DNA of 64,000 bases, from contig CM077644.1 in the NCBI GenBank assembly GCA_039707465.1, positions 204,109,962 to 204,173,961 on the forward strand. The letters run 5' to 3'. Source of the DNA: Rhabdophis nuchalis. Its lineage: Eukaryota; Chordata; Lepidosauria; Squamata; Natricidae. Below the pieces are notes generated by a model that worked only from the letters and a program-made list of their open reading frames with translations, was not told the DNA's origin and did no database searches. Below are positions 10,911 to 22,552 of this stretch, one piece after another (within the stretch, counting starts at the first letter, position 1; the number at the start of each line of letters is the position of its first letter). Position numbers and translations under genes: made by a program.

Positions 10911-12765
10911 GAAATCACTCGGATTCGGAATGAGCTACCCTCCATCGACAGTGGTCCTGTGGGACTGTCCGAGACTAGTCTTGAGGTTCCTTCTTGGGAG
11001 GAGTTTGACTTTGTTACCACCGAGGATATGGACAGGTTGTCAAGGAAACTTAGGGCGACCACATGTTTATTGGACCCGTGTCCCTCCTGGCTTGTACTGG
11101 CATCCTGGGAGACGACACGAGGCTGGCTCCAGGGCATTGTCAACGCATCTTTGAGTGAGGGGTCCTTGCCTGCCGTCTTGAAAGAGGCGGTAGTGAGGCC
11201 CCTCCTCAAGAAGCCGTCCCTGGACCCAGCTTTATTAGAGAACTATCGTCCGGTCTCCAACCTTCACTTTTTGGTGAAGGTTGTCGAGAGTGTGGTAGCC
11301 CAACAGTTTCCGCGACACCTGGAGGAAGTTGATTATCTAGACCCGCGCCAGTCCGGCTTCCGACCCGGTCACAGCACCGAGACGGCATTGGTCGCGTTGG
11401 TTGATGATCTCTGGAGGGCGCGGGATAGAGGTTATTCCTCTATCCTAGTCCTATTAGACCTCTCGGCGGCTTTTGATACCATCGACCATGGTATCCTATT
11501 GCACCGACTGGGGGGGTTGGGGTTGGGAGGCACCGTTTTGCGGTGGTTCTCATCCTACCTCTCTGGTCGGTCGCAATATGTGTTGACGGGAGGGCAGAGG
11601 TCGACCTCGAGGCCTCTCTTATGTGGGGTTCCTCAGGGGTCGGTCCTCTCGCCCCTCCTTTTCAACACATATATGAAGCCGCTGGGTGAGATCATCCGTG
11701 GTTTTGGGGTGGAGTACCATCTGTACGCTGATGACACCCAGCTGTACATATCCACCCCAAACCACCCCAACGATGCCGCCGAAGTGCTGTCCCGGTGTTT
11801 GGAGGCCGTACGGATCTGGATGGGTGGTAACAAACTCAGGCTCAACCCTGCCAAGACTGAGTGGCTGTGGTTTCCAGCACCCCGGTTCAGCCAGATTACA
11901 CCAACTCTGGCCATTGGGGGCGAAACACTGGCCCCCGTGGAGAGGGCGCGCAATTTAGGTGTCCTCCTGGATTCTCGGCTGTCCATGGAGGACCATGTGG
12001 CGGCCGTGGCCAGGGGGGCGTTTCATCAGGTACGCCTGATGCGCCAATTGCGCCCCTTACTGGACCGGGCTGCCCTTCGCACAGTCACTCAAGCTCTCGT
12101 GACGTCCCGACTCGACTACTGTAATGCTCTCTACATGGGGCTTCCCTTGAGGTGCACTCGAAAGCTACAGCTAGTCCAAAACGCAGCCGCGCGGGTGATT
12201 ATGGGAGCCACTAGATGCTCCCACATAACACCGATCCTGCGCGAGCTGCATTGGCTTCCTGTGGTTTTTCGAGTGCGCTTCAAGGTTCTGACAACTATCT
12301 TTAAAGCGCTCCATGGCTCGGGGCCTAGTTATATGCGAGACCGCCTCCTGCCCCATACATCCCTTAGACCGATACGCTCCCACAGAGAGGGCCTTCTCAG
12401 GGTGCCGTCGGCCGGACAATGCCGACTGGCGACACCCAGGGGAAGAGCCTTCTCTGTGGCGGGCCCAGCCCTTTGGAATGACCTACCCCCTGAATTACGT
12501 ACCATCACCGACCTCCGCCTCTTCCGCCAATGTCTTAAGACATATTTGTTTCAACAAGCCGGCCTAGCCTAACCTCCCATGGGGACTTTTAGGTAGTTTT
12601 AAATTGGGTTTTTAAAATTTGGTTTTAGCGCAGGATAGGTTATTTAATAGTTTTTAAAATTATATTTATTGTATTTTGTATGTTTTTAAATTTTCCTGTG
12701 TGCCGCCCTGGGTCCTTCGTGGAGAAGGGCGGGATATAAATTTGAATAAATAAATAAATAAATAA
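10911..12765 (+). mobile_element. L2-type LINE, 5'-truncated copy with open RT frame
   Basis: The copy begins inside the linker before the reverse transcriptase (AAATCACTCGGATTCGGAAT) and runs through the whole RT domain, the C-terminal region, a 3'UTR containing GCCGCCCTGGGTCC...GAGAAGGGCGGG, and a (AAAT)n tail. The endonuclease half is missing. Compared with the copies at 16430 and 59182 it is the least damaged, with no stop or frameshift across the RT. Assignment to the L2/CR1 group rests on the RT wording and the microsatellite tail instead of poly(A). Confidence 0.9.
10959..12572 (+). CDS. LINE reverse transcriptase (L2-like), 5'-truncated but uninterrupted
   Basis: The ORF of 537 codons encodes the ORF2 C-terminal part of an L2-type retrotransposon, the enzyme that reverse-transcribes LINE RNA at the nicked target. 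Visible RT motifs are YRPVSNL near residue 101, LLDLSAAFDTIDH (catalytic D167), GVPQGSVLSPLLFN around 223-236, and YADDTQLY with the catalytic pair at about 258-259. The C-terminal region has LVTSRLDYCNALYMG and LHWLPVVFRVRFK, usual for this clade. The listed first codon is GTG and is not a true start: the frame simply enters from the truncated 5' side, and the endonuclease domain is absent. It is therefore not autonomous, though the RT itself looks intact. There is no host function to infer. Confidence 0.85.
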   Translation: MGLSETSLEVPSWEEFDFVTTEDMDRLSRKLRATTCLLDPCPSWLVLASWETTRGWLQGIVNASLSEGSLPAVLKEAVVRPLLKKPSLDPALLENYRPVSNLHFLVKVVESVVAQQFPRHLEEVDYLDPRQSGFRPGHSTETALVALVDDLWRARDRGYSSILVLLDLSAAFDTIDHGILLHRLGGLGLGGTVLRWFSSYLSGRSQYVLTGGQRSTSRPLLCGVPQGSVLSPLLFNTYMKPLGEIIRGFGVEYHLYADDTQLYISTPNHPNDAAEVLSRCLEAVRIWMGGNKLRLNPAKTEWLWFPAPRFSQITPTLAIGGETLAPVERARNLGVLLDSRLSMEDHVAAVARGAFHQVRLMRQLRPLLDRAALRTVTQALVTSRLDYCNALYMGLPLRCTRKLQLVQNAAARVIMGATRCSHITPILRELHWLPVVFRVRFKVLTTIFKALHGSGPSYMRDRLLPHTSLRPIRSHREGLLRVPSAGQCRLATPRGRAFSVAGPALWNDLPPELRTITDLRLFRQCLKTYLFQQAGLA

Positions 12766-14671
12766 GATGGGTGCAGAATAACAACCAATGTAAGAAAAGG
12801 GAGAGATATGCCAAGCAGCTGATCTCAGGGCTAAATTAGACATGGCACAGATATTTATGAATAATAATAATAACAATAATAATAATCATCATCATCATCA
12901 TCTTTATTGTCATTGTAAAAATTACCTTAGATGTATTTTAGACACATTAATAACTTTCATTGGTCAGGAACTCTTCCTCCTTTAACTTTTGTGAGCCTGT
13001 AAACTATGACCAATAGAGAGTAAAACCAGTCAAATGATTCTCTCAGTGTCACTGGCATTATTGCAATCCACAGATTGGAAGGCAATACATGTGGGTAATC
13101 AGCTTCTCTAACTGGAACGCAAAAATCATAGATAAATCAGAACTCAGTTCTGAGTATTTGTGGGAGGAAGAGGTATCAAGTCTTAACTAAGAAATAAATG
13201 TATAATATTGTTCTGAACATTCATTCATTTTATCTATTTACCCATCAAATTTCAAACTGCTGTAGAAGATTGGCTTGAAAAAAGAATGGTATGGATCAAT
13301 TTCCTCCTTTGCACGCATAAGAAATATCTGTGTAGGAATGGTTATTTAGCCATTGTCTGTACTTTAGCAAGCTTTGTATTGCAAATTTCTTCACATTTGC
13401 ATTTAGAAAGATACTTAGCAAGCTTTGCGGATTTATCATTGTATTGTTAATAATTCTTACTTATATTTCTACTACAATATTTACATTACATCTATATTTC
13501 TGCAATTAAGATTCTTATTTTGGAATCTTAAATTTTGGGGAGGCAAAATTTCACTTTGGTTTGAGTCAATTGACTCTGAATCCTAAAAACCATACTGACT
13601 TCTGATCACCAGGATGCCAACACTAGTCGAAATGTTCAGCTCCAGAATGATTCATGTTATTTTTGTAATATGTAGTGATGATATATAACAAATAAACATC
13701 TCAAATCAGAGTGGCATATGGCACTCACAATAAAGCATTTAAGATTGCAACTGGTTTTCTTTGAAAATATTCAGCTTTAGAGGACACCTTAACATTGTTA
13801 AATATATTTAGTAAAAACAGAGGCAAATAATAAAGTTTTCTAGATTTTTTTTTAGTCTGTTAGTTGTCATGAATATTCCAGGTTTCTTAAGAGAAAAATA
13901 TTTTTTTGTCCATTATGGTTGCAGAGACAAGCTTGAAAATACAATAGAAGGAACTCTTAATGCATCAAACAGCTTTGTCAATTGAGGACTGAGGAAAAGA
14001 TTCTGCTTGAGAATCTGACCTTAAAAGAATACAAATAGAGGTTTGTAAATGGAAATTGTATAATAAATGGACTGAAATTTTAATAAACACTAGGCTTCAA
14101 ATAAACCTCTGCTTTATATCCAAAGTGATGTGTGCATGTATGTAGCAGCACCAATACGTATATGAATATCCGGAATATAAATGCCCAAGCAAATAAGAGT
14201 AATTACATGCACATCAGTGATAGGTCTTTGTTTTTCCCTGTTCATAATTTCTTTATGATAATTGGAAGCTTTTATGGGAAGGCAAGGAAAATTGTGCTAA
14301 TTACAGAAAAAGAAATGCAGAGTAGAAATTCAAACAAGGTTACAAGAAAGCTATTTATGCATAGTCACAGGTGGAACTGTGATATATTTTGCCAATGATC
14401 TACTCTTCTTGGTTCTACTGAAATTCATTGTAACTCCATTGAAGAATGTTTCCTTGACTAAAACCTTGATTAATTTAAAACATATCTAAAAGAGATTTTT
14501 CCAAGAAGTTGTACCACTATGCAGTTTGGACACAAAGTCTGTAAAATAGCTTCTTGCAAGTGGGAACTCATGAAACATAGAATTAGGCCCATTTGAATTC
14601 ATAACTGCCTTTGCCCTTTCAATAATGAGAGAAAGAAGACTTATGCAGATTTATGTATGTCTATGTATCAA
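12766..14671. other. AT-rich intergenic sequence with AAT/CAT microsatellite
   Basis: A compound (AAT)n-(CAT)n tract lies at about 12858-12903. The remainder shows no supported gene or repeat; the open frame at 14132-14398 has no recognisable domain. Confidence 0.45.
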
Positions 14672-14674
14672 GGG

Positions 14675-15030
14675 GTGGGCTTCAAAAATTTTAGCAAGGG
14701 GTTCTCTGCCCAGTTGCTGGATGGGCATGGCCAGGTGGGTGTGGCCTATTTAGCCTCCTATGCCAAGGCAGAGGCGGGCATTTTTGCCCTCGGGCTCCAG
14801 AGGCCCTCTGGAGGCCGGAAACCTTCCTGAACTTCTGGTAGGCCCATTTTTCCCCCACCCATCCTGAGCCTCCGTTTGCGTCCTGCACTTACCTGAATCC
14901 AAAACTGGCCACATGTGAGGGGCAGGGTGGGTGGGGCCAGCCAGGAATGGGATTTGGGGGTTCTCTGAACTGCACAGAATCTTAGCTAGAGGTTCTCCCA
15001 AACCCTTGCAAACCCCCAGCAGCCCACCCC
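14675..15030. mobile_element. Probable hAT-type MITE (GGGTGGG family)
   Basis: It begins AAGGGGTGGGCTTCAAAAAT and ends AACCCCCAGCAGCCCACCCC, giving complementary GGGGTGGGC/GCCCACCCC ends. The interior is GC-richer than its flanks and carries GGTTCTCTGAACTGCACAGA, a phrase shared in part with the element at 8947. No convincing target duplication survives. Confidence 0.5.
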
Positions 15031-16035
15031 ATATAGATTAAGAGTCGACAAAACTGGTATTGGAAGGGCAACAGTGTTTAGGCTACAATTGCTTTTTCAT
15101 CAGACCTAATATTCAATAACTATATTTATGAATTGTATACAAAAACGGTTTTCAGAAAGTGAATTTTGTTAGGCTTTTGAAATTCCTGACTACTCATTAT
15201 TATTAAAAATGCAAAGTTCTCTATTTGTATGTGCCACTACAAAGAGACATGGAGCCTAAGGTCTATTGATCAGCAAGTTAAATATCTGAATAGTCACATA
15301 GGGTTTAGACAGAAAACTAAACAATGATTAAATCTGTACACATATAAAAACACAAAACCATACGATTAAAAGAGTAAAAGTATGTCTAGGATTTCAGCTA
15401 ACAGTGCACTCAGATTTGTATATATTTAAAACTAAACCCACAATAATTAATGGAGTTGACTATCATATAGGTCAGAGGACAACTTCAGAGTCTCCTAATA
15501 AAAAGATGTAAGAGGAGCAGGTTCAAATTTCTATACAAGGTGGAAAGGAATAATTACTTATGGAAAGCTCCATTGAGAGACAAAGGACATGCTTCCATAT
15601 AGTGTTTTCAACCTTGGCAATTTTAAGACAAGTGGACTTCAACTCCCAGAATTTCTCAGCCAGTTTCCATGTAATAATAAGCAGAATTTTTCTACAGGCC
15701 CATGCTATTTAGCTGTTATTGACTAGCTACATCTGATTTTCTTTTATTTATTTTTTTGCTATACACAAACTAAAAAGACCTGGGAGATTTAGCTGTCATG
15801 TGAGAATTCACACATGCATTTTGATCTGAACCACATAACTTGTGCTTGGGTTTTCCAAGCTTCAGAAGATCAATACCTCAGTATTAATCAGGATTAGTGT
15901 GTATTGTTGTCTCCATTTTGATTGGCTCTTCTCAGTTGTGAGTGTTTAGGATTAGAGGCTTGAAAAGTAGACTGTATCTGGGTCAATGGATTTCTCCAAA
16001 TGCTAACTTAAAAGAATTTTCTAGCTTTCAGTTCT
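15031..16035. other. Intergenic sequence with a MITE half-copy
   Basis: At about 15605-15664 there is the left half (TTTTAAGACAAGTGGACTTC, AACTCCCAGAATTTCTCAGC) of the palindromic MITE family seen complete at 39147. Otherwise no feature is recognised. Confidence 0.5.
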
Positions 16036-16240
16036 GGAGAGCCTGTAGCGGAAATTTTTAGTAGTTCGGAGAACCAGTAAATACTACCTCTGATTGACCC
16101 CACCCCCATCTATTCTCTGCCTCCTGAGTCCTAGCTGATTGGGAGGAAATGGAGATTTTGCAGTATCCCTCCCCTGCCATGCCCACCAAGCCACGCCCAC
16201 AGAGCCAGTAGTAAAAAAATTTGAATCCCACAACTGAGTC
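16036..16240. mobile_element. Probable degraded hAT-type MITE
   Basis: Phrases shared with other elements of the window are present: GGAGAACCAGTAAATACTAC, CCACGCCCACAGAGCC and AATTTGAATCCCACAACTG, the last resembling the right ends of the GGTGGGATTC families. The termini and duplication cannot be fixed. Confidence 0.4.
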
Positions 16241-16525
16241 ACTGTACTTGCCAGTCACTGATGTAGTCTACTATGATCTGATGAATTTATATATACATGA
16301 GAGTGTTATCTTTGATGTTCTTGACATGTTTCCCTGTTTCATTTTTTTTAATGAAATTAGGTAGGTATACACTCAAATATTCTGAAAAAATATTCTGAAA
16401 GTACTGGTGAGCTACAGCTCTGTGTTGAGGGTTCTCTGCACCATGGCAGAGAAAACCCACGCCCTAGGACCCACCAAGTGTAAGTTCCTAGCAAATGGGA
16501 CCCAAAACATACTAGGGGTGGTGGG

Positions 16526-17458
16526 GTGGCGGTCATAATAAAGGAAGATCTTGAGCCGAGAGAGACCATTGTGCCACAGACCACCGGTTGTGAGTCCCTC
16601 TGCGTGAAGTGGGGCCTAGGGAGGCAGTTGGGCTTGCTGGTTGTATACCTGGCTCCCCGCTATGTAGCAGCAGCCCTGCCCGAGCTCCTGGAGGTGATCG
16701 CTACGGTGGCAATTGAGACCCCCAGACTTTTGGTCATGGGGGACTTTAATCTGCCATCGGTGGGCGAATCATCCGTGGCAGCTCGGGAGTTCATGGCTTC
16801 CATGACCTGACCCAATTAATTCAAGGCCCCACCCACGAGGGTGGACATACACCGGATCTCATCTTTGTCTCTGGCCAATGGAAGAGTGATCTGGGTATAG
16901 GGGATATAGTCATCACGCCCTTGTCATGGTCAGACCACTCACTTCTCCGGCTTGACTTTCCGACCGCTACTCCCCTCCGCGGGGAGGCGAAACCAGAGCC
17001 ATCGATCTGGTTTCGCCCCAGGCGCCTTATGGACCCGGATGGGTTCCAGGCGGCGCTTGGGCCACTTCCTGTACCCCTGACCCGCGCCCCGATGGAGGAC
17101 CTCGTGGCCGCATGGAACACTGCGACCACGGGGGGCTTGGATCGGGTCGCGCCCTTGCGGCCTCTCTTGCAGCGGCGAGTCGCCCCGGCTCCTTGGTTTA
17201 CCGAGGAGCTGAGGGTGATGAAACGCCACAAGAGATGCCTAGAGAGAAGATGGAGGTCTACCCGTTCTGAATCTGACCGGACACAAGTAAGAGCCCAGTT
17301 ACGGACTTACATTGTGGCGCTGAGAGTGGCCAAACGTCATCATTGTGCCACTCTCATAGCATCCGCAGAAAACTGCCCTGCCGCCCTGTTTAGGGTGACC
17401 CGCTCCCTCCTTCAACAGAGGGTGCGGGAAGCCCCGCTACAGGGCAGAGCAGAGGGAA
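16526..17458 (+). pseudogene. LINE endonuclease domain and linker, frameshifted
   Basis: It encodes the C-terminal half of an exonuclease/endonuclease/phosphatase fold, the enzyme that nicks the target DNA. LLVMGDFNLPS at about 16727-16759 carries the catalytic-type GDFN motif, and LSWSDHSLLRLDF at 16921-16959 carries the terminal SDH motif. The frame is broken near 16808: compared with the copy at 59190 about 8 bases are missing after FMASM, producing an immediate stop. The linker then reads in another phase up to about 17458, where a one-base difference shifts back to the RT phase. The N-terminal endonuclease motifs are absent. Confidence 0.8.
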
Positions 17459-17461
17459 TTT

Positions 17462-19129
17462 GTGACTTTTCTGCAGGACAAAACCGCTCAGATACAGAAC
17501 GGGCTACCCTCCATTGATGGCCCAGTGGGATGCCACGAGACAGATCTTGTTTGGGAGGAGTTTGACTCCGTTGCTTCCGAGGATATGGACAGGCTACGTG
17601 GGCGACTGCGAGCCACCACATGTTTATTGGACCCGTGTCCCTCCTGGCTTGTACTGGCATCCTGGGAGGTGACACGAGGCTGGCTCCAAGAGGTTGTCAA
17701 CGCATCCTTAAGTGAGGGTTCCTTGCCTGCTTCCCTAAAAGAGGCTATGGTGAGGCCCCTCCTTAAGAAGCCCTCTTTGGACCCAGCTTTATTAAACAAC
17801 TATCGTTCAGTCTCCAACCTTCCCTTTTTGGCGAAGGTTGTTGAGAGTGTGGTGGCACAACAGTTTCCCCGTCACCTGGAGGAAGTTGATTATCTAGACC
17901 CGCGCCAGTCCGGCTTTCGGCCCGGGCATAGCACTGAGACGGCATTGGTCGCGTTGGTTGATGATCTCTGGAGGGCCAGAGATGGGGGTTGTTCCTCCAT
18001 CCTGGTCCTATTAGACCTCTCGGTGGCTTTTGATACCATCGACCATGGTATCCTATTGCATCGGCTGGGGGGGTTGGGGGTGGGAGGCACCGTTTTACGG
18101 TGGTTCTCCTCCTACCTCTCTGGCCGATCGCAATTTGTGTTGACAGGAGAGCAGAGGTCGACCTCGAGACCCCTCACATGTGGGGTACCTCAGGGGTCGG
18201 TCCTCTCACCTCTCCTGTTCAACACATATATGAAGCCGCTGGGTGAGATCATCCGTGGTTTTGGGGTAGAGTACCACCTGTATGCTGATAATACACAGCT
18301 GTACATTTCTACCCCAAACCACCCCAACGATGCCGTAGCAGTGATGTGCCAGTGCCTGGAAGCCGTGCGGATCTGGATGGGAAGTAACGGACTCAGGCTC
18401 AACCCGACCAAGACCGAGTGGCTGTGGTTTCCGGCTGCCCGATTCAACCAGCTGACTCCATCGCTGGCCATAGGGGGCGAACATCTTGCCCCTGTGGATG
18501 GGGCGCGCAACTTGGGTGTCCTCCTGGATGCCCGGCTGTCCATGGAAGATCAAGTGACAGCCGTGGCCCAGAGGGCGTTTTACCAGGTTCGCCTGGTTCG
18601 CCAGTTGCGCCCCCTATTGGATCGGGACGCACTTCGCACAGTCACTCATGCTCTCGTGACATCGCGACTGGACTATTGTAACTCTCTCTACATGGGGCTT
18701 CCCTTGAGGTGCACCCGGAGACTTCAGATGGTTCAGAATGCAGCCGCGCGGGCAATCTTGGGTACCTCCAGATCTGCCCATATAACTCCACTTCTGCGCG
18801 AGTTGCACTGGCTGCCTGTCGTCTTCCGGGTGCGCTTCAAGGTATTAGTCATCATTTTTAAAGCGCTCCATGGCTCGGGACCTAGCTATCTGCGGGATCG
18901 GATCCTGCCTCATACATCCTCACGGCCGATTCGCTCCCACAGAGAGGGACTTCTCCGGGTGCCGTCCACTAGACTTTGTCAGCGGGCGACGCCCAGGGGA
19001 AGGGCTCTCTCTGTGGCGGGCTCAGCCCTCTGGAACGACCTTCGCCCCGACATCAGAACAACCACGAACTTCCACTCCTTCCGTCTGAAACTAAAAACTC
19101 ATCTTTTCCGTTTGGCCGGCCTTGGGTAG
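17462..19129 (+). pseudogene. LINE reverse transcriptase (L2-like) with altered catalytic motif
   Basis: The 555-codon open frame covers the RT. LLDLSVAFDTIDH and GVPQGSVLSPLLFN are present, and the C-terminal LVTSRLDYCNSLYMG matches the other copies. The catalytic box reads YADN instead of YADD (codon AAT at about 18290), so the second catalytic aspartate is lost and the enzyme should be dead despite its long open frame. The frame lacks its own start because it continues from the endonuclease/linker upstream. Confidence 0.85.
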
Positions 19130-19386
19130 CCTCTCTCTACAGGGTCTAGCTATTTTAATTGGGTATTTTAGCAGGTTAAGGGGATTTTAGCACAGGCCCA
19201 GATTTAATTTGTTTTTAATTGTATTTGTATATTTATTGTATTGTGGTTTTAGTTTTCCCTGTGCACCGCTCCGAGTCCCTACGGGGAGAGGAGCGGTCTA
19301 TAAATTAAATCATTCATTCATTCATTCCTCTAGATCTAATGGTATAGGCAGATGTAATCAGAGAGGGGCAGTTTTTCAGATAATTA

Positions 19387-19903
19387 CCGTATTTTTCAGA
19401 GTATAAGATGCACCTTTTCCCCTCAAAAAAGAGGCTGAAAATCTGGGTGCGCCTTATACATTGAATACAGCACTTTTGGCCTGCTGAAACCCCACCCCCT
19501 TTGCAAAAATGGCCGTGCATAGCATTTAGAAGGCTTCCAGTGTGCTCTTGGGAACTGGGGAGGGCAGAAATTAGGGGAAAACAGTGCCCCCATCCCCCAG
19601 CAACACTCTATAAGCCTCCTAAAGACTATGCATGGCCTTTTTTGACAAAAATAGGCCCGGTTTCATGAAAAAGAGGCCATTTTTGCTCATTTTGGCCCCC
19701 CTAGCCTCCCTGCTCCCTGGAACACTCTACAAGCTTCCTAAAGGCTATGCATGCCCCTTTTTTTGACAAAAATTGGTCTCTTTTTGTGAAAAACAGGCCA
19801 TTTTTGGGAGGTCTGCAGAGTCAAAAACTTTTTTTTTAATTTGCCTCTTCATAATCTTGGTGTGTCTTATACTATGGTGCATCTTATATTCCGAAAAATA
19901 CAA
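19387..19903. mobile_element. TA-flanked TIR element (Tc1/mariner-like), 517 bp
   Basis: It begins CCGTATTTTTCAGAGTATAA and ends with the near reverse complement (CTTATATTCCGAAAAATACAA). TA lies on both sides (19385-19386 and 19904-19905). The interior has tandem-like blocks around GGCCATTTTTG. No transposase frame is present. Related partial copies occur at 33701 and about 37180-37303. Confidence 0.7.
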
Positions 19904-19905
19904 TA

Positions 19906-21522
19906 AGGATAATTATTGCCCATTTGATTGAGAAATATAGTTAGCCACTGAAAGCAGCTCTTGTTTGTAATTTCCAGGGCAATTCTCTAGAAGAAATTGA
20001 AAGCTTCTATTACTACTACCGGTAGATAGTTAGTTACCATACTACTCTGGCAAGTGTCATAAGCAGACTGTTCAGATTGTTTCAAATGCCTAGAGCAGTT
20101 CAACATCAAATCTTTCTGTCTTCTTCTCTAGAGGTATCCAATAATACCAACTGCCCTCAAGCTTTTTGAAGCTAAGACATTATTGCAGCTGTGACATGGA
20201 GCCCAATTAAAACCCAGGAGTTAATTATCAGTACAGTCAGATTTCATAAGAACACTATTCTAAGCAGCAAAACATGTGCCTAATGTTGCCCTGCAGTCAG
20301 AGGCAGAAGTTATTAAAGTTGACAGAAAGGCATGGTTGTCTGTGTTTAAATACTGATTAAAGGTACTCATTTCATAATGTCCATAAATAAATAAATAAAT
20401 AATCTAGGTCTGACACAGCTAATATCAATTGATAAATATGATTCCTCCTGGATACTCTAAATTGAGAAAAAATATATAAACTGGGTTTTTCAAAGGAAAT
20501 TCTCATGCCCTTGGGACAAGATTAGGCAATGGCTGTGCTTAACCAAAGATCCTTGATATAGAATTACAAATAGAATGTAGTAAACTCTCACCTAGGGTAT
20601 AACTGGGTCACTGCAATTTATGCTTCAAAGAAGATGGTACTTAGATCAATTTACAAACACTAAATTTCAGCAAGCATCTACATTATTATACTTCAACATC
20701 ATACCATCTGCAGAGCCGAATGTGAAAAGGCTATGCCCTTGTAAAACTGGCAAATATTGAAACCTCAACTCTTATTGGTTGCATTGTAACTTTTATCAAG
20801 ACTTACATGAAGAGCTACTAACGCTTCTTTTAAACTCATTTTCCAGGGCTGATCAGGAATTTTATGTACAAACTTTCCTGGCAGGTAAGGATTCCAAGAA
20901 AACTTTGCCATTCAAAGTTTGTTTCTGCAACTTATATATGCAGCTGCTAGAAAAAATAATGCAAGTGTGATTAATTATTATTTTTAATCTTGTATGATTT
21001 GTTTTGTAAGATCTATTTAGTAAATTTTATTTAGTCTAGGATACTGATTAATGTCAATTCCTCAAGGCAGAGCAGACTGGAACATCATGCATGCTAAAAC
21101 TACTTGTATTATAAGATTATAGTAACAGAATCTTTCAAGTCTAAATGTCCTTCTTCCTTCCTTCACTTTATCTTGTCTAAGTAGGCAAGCATCCTGTCTG
21201 CGTAGGAAACCCAGACTAGAGGAAAAATATAAAGTTCAGCACAGAACAGAGCAAACCTGTCATAGCCAGCTACAACAAATAAGTGCAAGATATAGCAACA
21301 TAATGAAGAGTGTAACTGAATAAATACAAGAAAATGGCCAGTAACAAAGCTGAAACAAAGATTTTATTTGTAAGTGTGACAAACCAGAACTACCAGTCTT
21401 GTAAATTCAAGATGAATGTGCTGCGGTGTGTGGAAATGTATAAATGAAGCTAGATCAGAACATCTTTAAGGTAAGTGGATAGAGAAAAATCAGGAAACTC
21501 AGAGCACAATCTCTCTTAGCAT
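19906..21522. other. AT-rich intergenic sequence, nothing recognised
   Basis: Only a short (AAAT)n tract near 20386-20402 stands out. The open frame at 20779-20970 has no domain and no flanking splice context that I can support. Confidence 0.45.
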
Positions 21523-22552
21523 CAAAGATGGTATTCAGCCACTTTGCACCAGTTCGCCCTGCTTGCCCATCCCACTCGCCACTCACTCACCCCACCAGCC
21601 TGCTCAACACTCGCTCACCTTGCCCGCCTGCTCAACATTCGCCCGACCCATCCCAGCCGTATATGTTGCCTTCGCCACACGGCCCAGCTAATCGCCTTTT
21701 CAGTTGCCTCGACGTCTCACGCTCTGCTCAGCTCACCAAAGGCAAGCATGCTGCCCTCTCACCCTTTGTCTTGGGTCGGGTTCCGGGTCCCAGAGACACA
21801 CCATTCCCTGAGGCCCCGAAGCCTCTGCCCACTTGCTGTTCACCTTGGCCAGGTCAGGGGACACACCATTCCCTGGCTTCAGACTTCCCCGGGCGTTCTC
21901 CTGCATGGCACCCACACTCCCTTTGCCAGTCCCGTTTCCATTCCTTCAGAGGCCCAGGCCCTAGCCCACTTCCTCCCCCACAACTGCTTTCTCCTGGCTT
22001 ACCTTCCTCCTGCAGCTGGTCCAGACTCCAGAAAGCAAGCTTTCTTTTTCAGTGCAACTGCAAGAAGCCTCCCTGCTGGCGCAAAGAACAGGGTGATGAC
22101 AGCAGCAGCTTTTTTGGTGCATTCAAGACCTCTGGTAGTTTTTGCCAGCCTCCAGCTGGCTGCCACTGCCAGGAAGCAGGCCAGAGCTGGGGAATGGCAC
22201 ATCCTTGCGGCCCTTACCTGTTTACTTACCTTTGGTGAACTGAGCAGAGTGGGCAAGGCATGGAGGCAACTGGTGAGGTGCGTAGGTGGGCTGCGTGGCA
22301 AAGCGAAGGCAACATATATAGGGCTGGGATGGGTGCGGCAAGCATCAGGTGAGCAGGTGGGGCGGATGAGCGAGCGGAAGGCGGGGTAGGCAAGCAAGTG
22401 AGTGAGCAGGCGGAGCAAGCGAGTGGTGAGCAGGCAGGCAGCGTGAGCGAGCAGTGACCAGGCGGGGATGGGATTAACCAGTGGTCACTACCGGTTCGGT
22501 GACCCAGGCCAAATTTCCCCTCCCGGTGCAAACCAGCTGAATATCACCTCTA
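21523..22552. mobile_element. GC-rich palindromic MITE-like element, 1 kb
   Basis: The ends (AGATGGTATTCAGCC at the left, GCTGAATATCACCTCT at the right) are imperfect inverted repeats. Long inner arms are also inverted: the left (CTCACCTTGCCCGCCTGC, CCGTATATGTTGCCTTCGCC) reappears inverted at about 22280-22430 (GGCGAAGG-type and GAGCAGGC-type blocks). The element is distinctly GC-richer than its surroundings. Two long overlapping open frames (21528-22238 and 21544-22389) result from the repeat and base composition. A target duplication was not found. Confidence 0.55.

Larger units (their letters stand above)
16430..19327 (+). mobile_element. L2-type LINE, longest copy, with EN and RT regions
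   Basis: This is the longest L2-like copy in the window. It holds the C-terminal half of the endonuclease, the linker, the complete RT region, a 3'UTR (GTGCACCGCTCCGAGTCCC) and a tail of (ATTC)n instead of the (AAAT)n seen in the other copies. It is truncated within the endonuclease at the 5' side and carries frameshifts at about 16808 and 17455. The 5' boundary is approximate. Confidence 0.85.

Noticed and set aside
21528..22389. Two overlapping ORFs of 236 and 281 codons
   Set aside because: They occupy a GC-rich palindromic element, overlap in different phases and show no domain. Low stop density follows from base composition.
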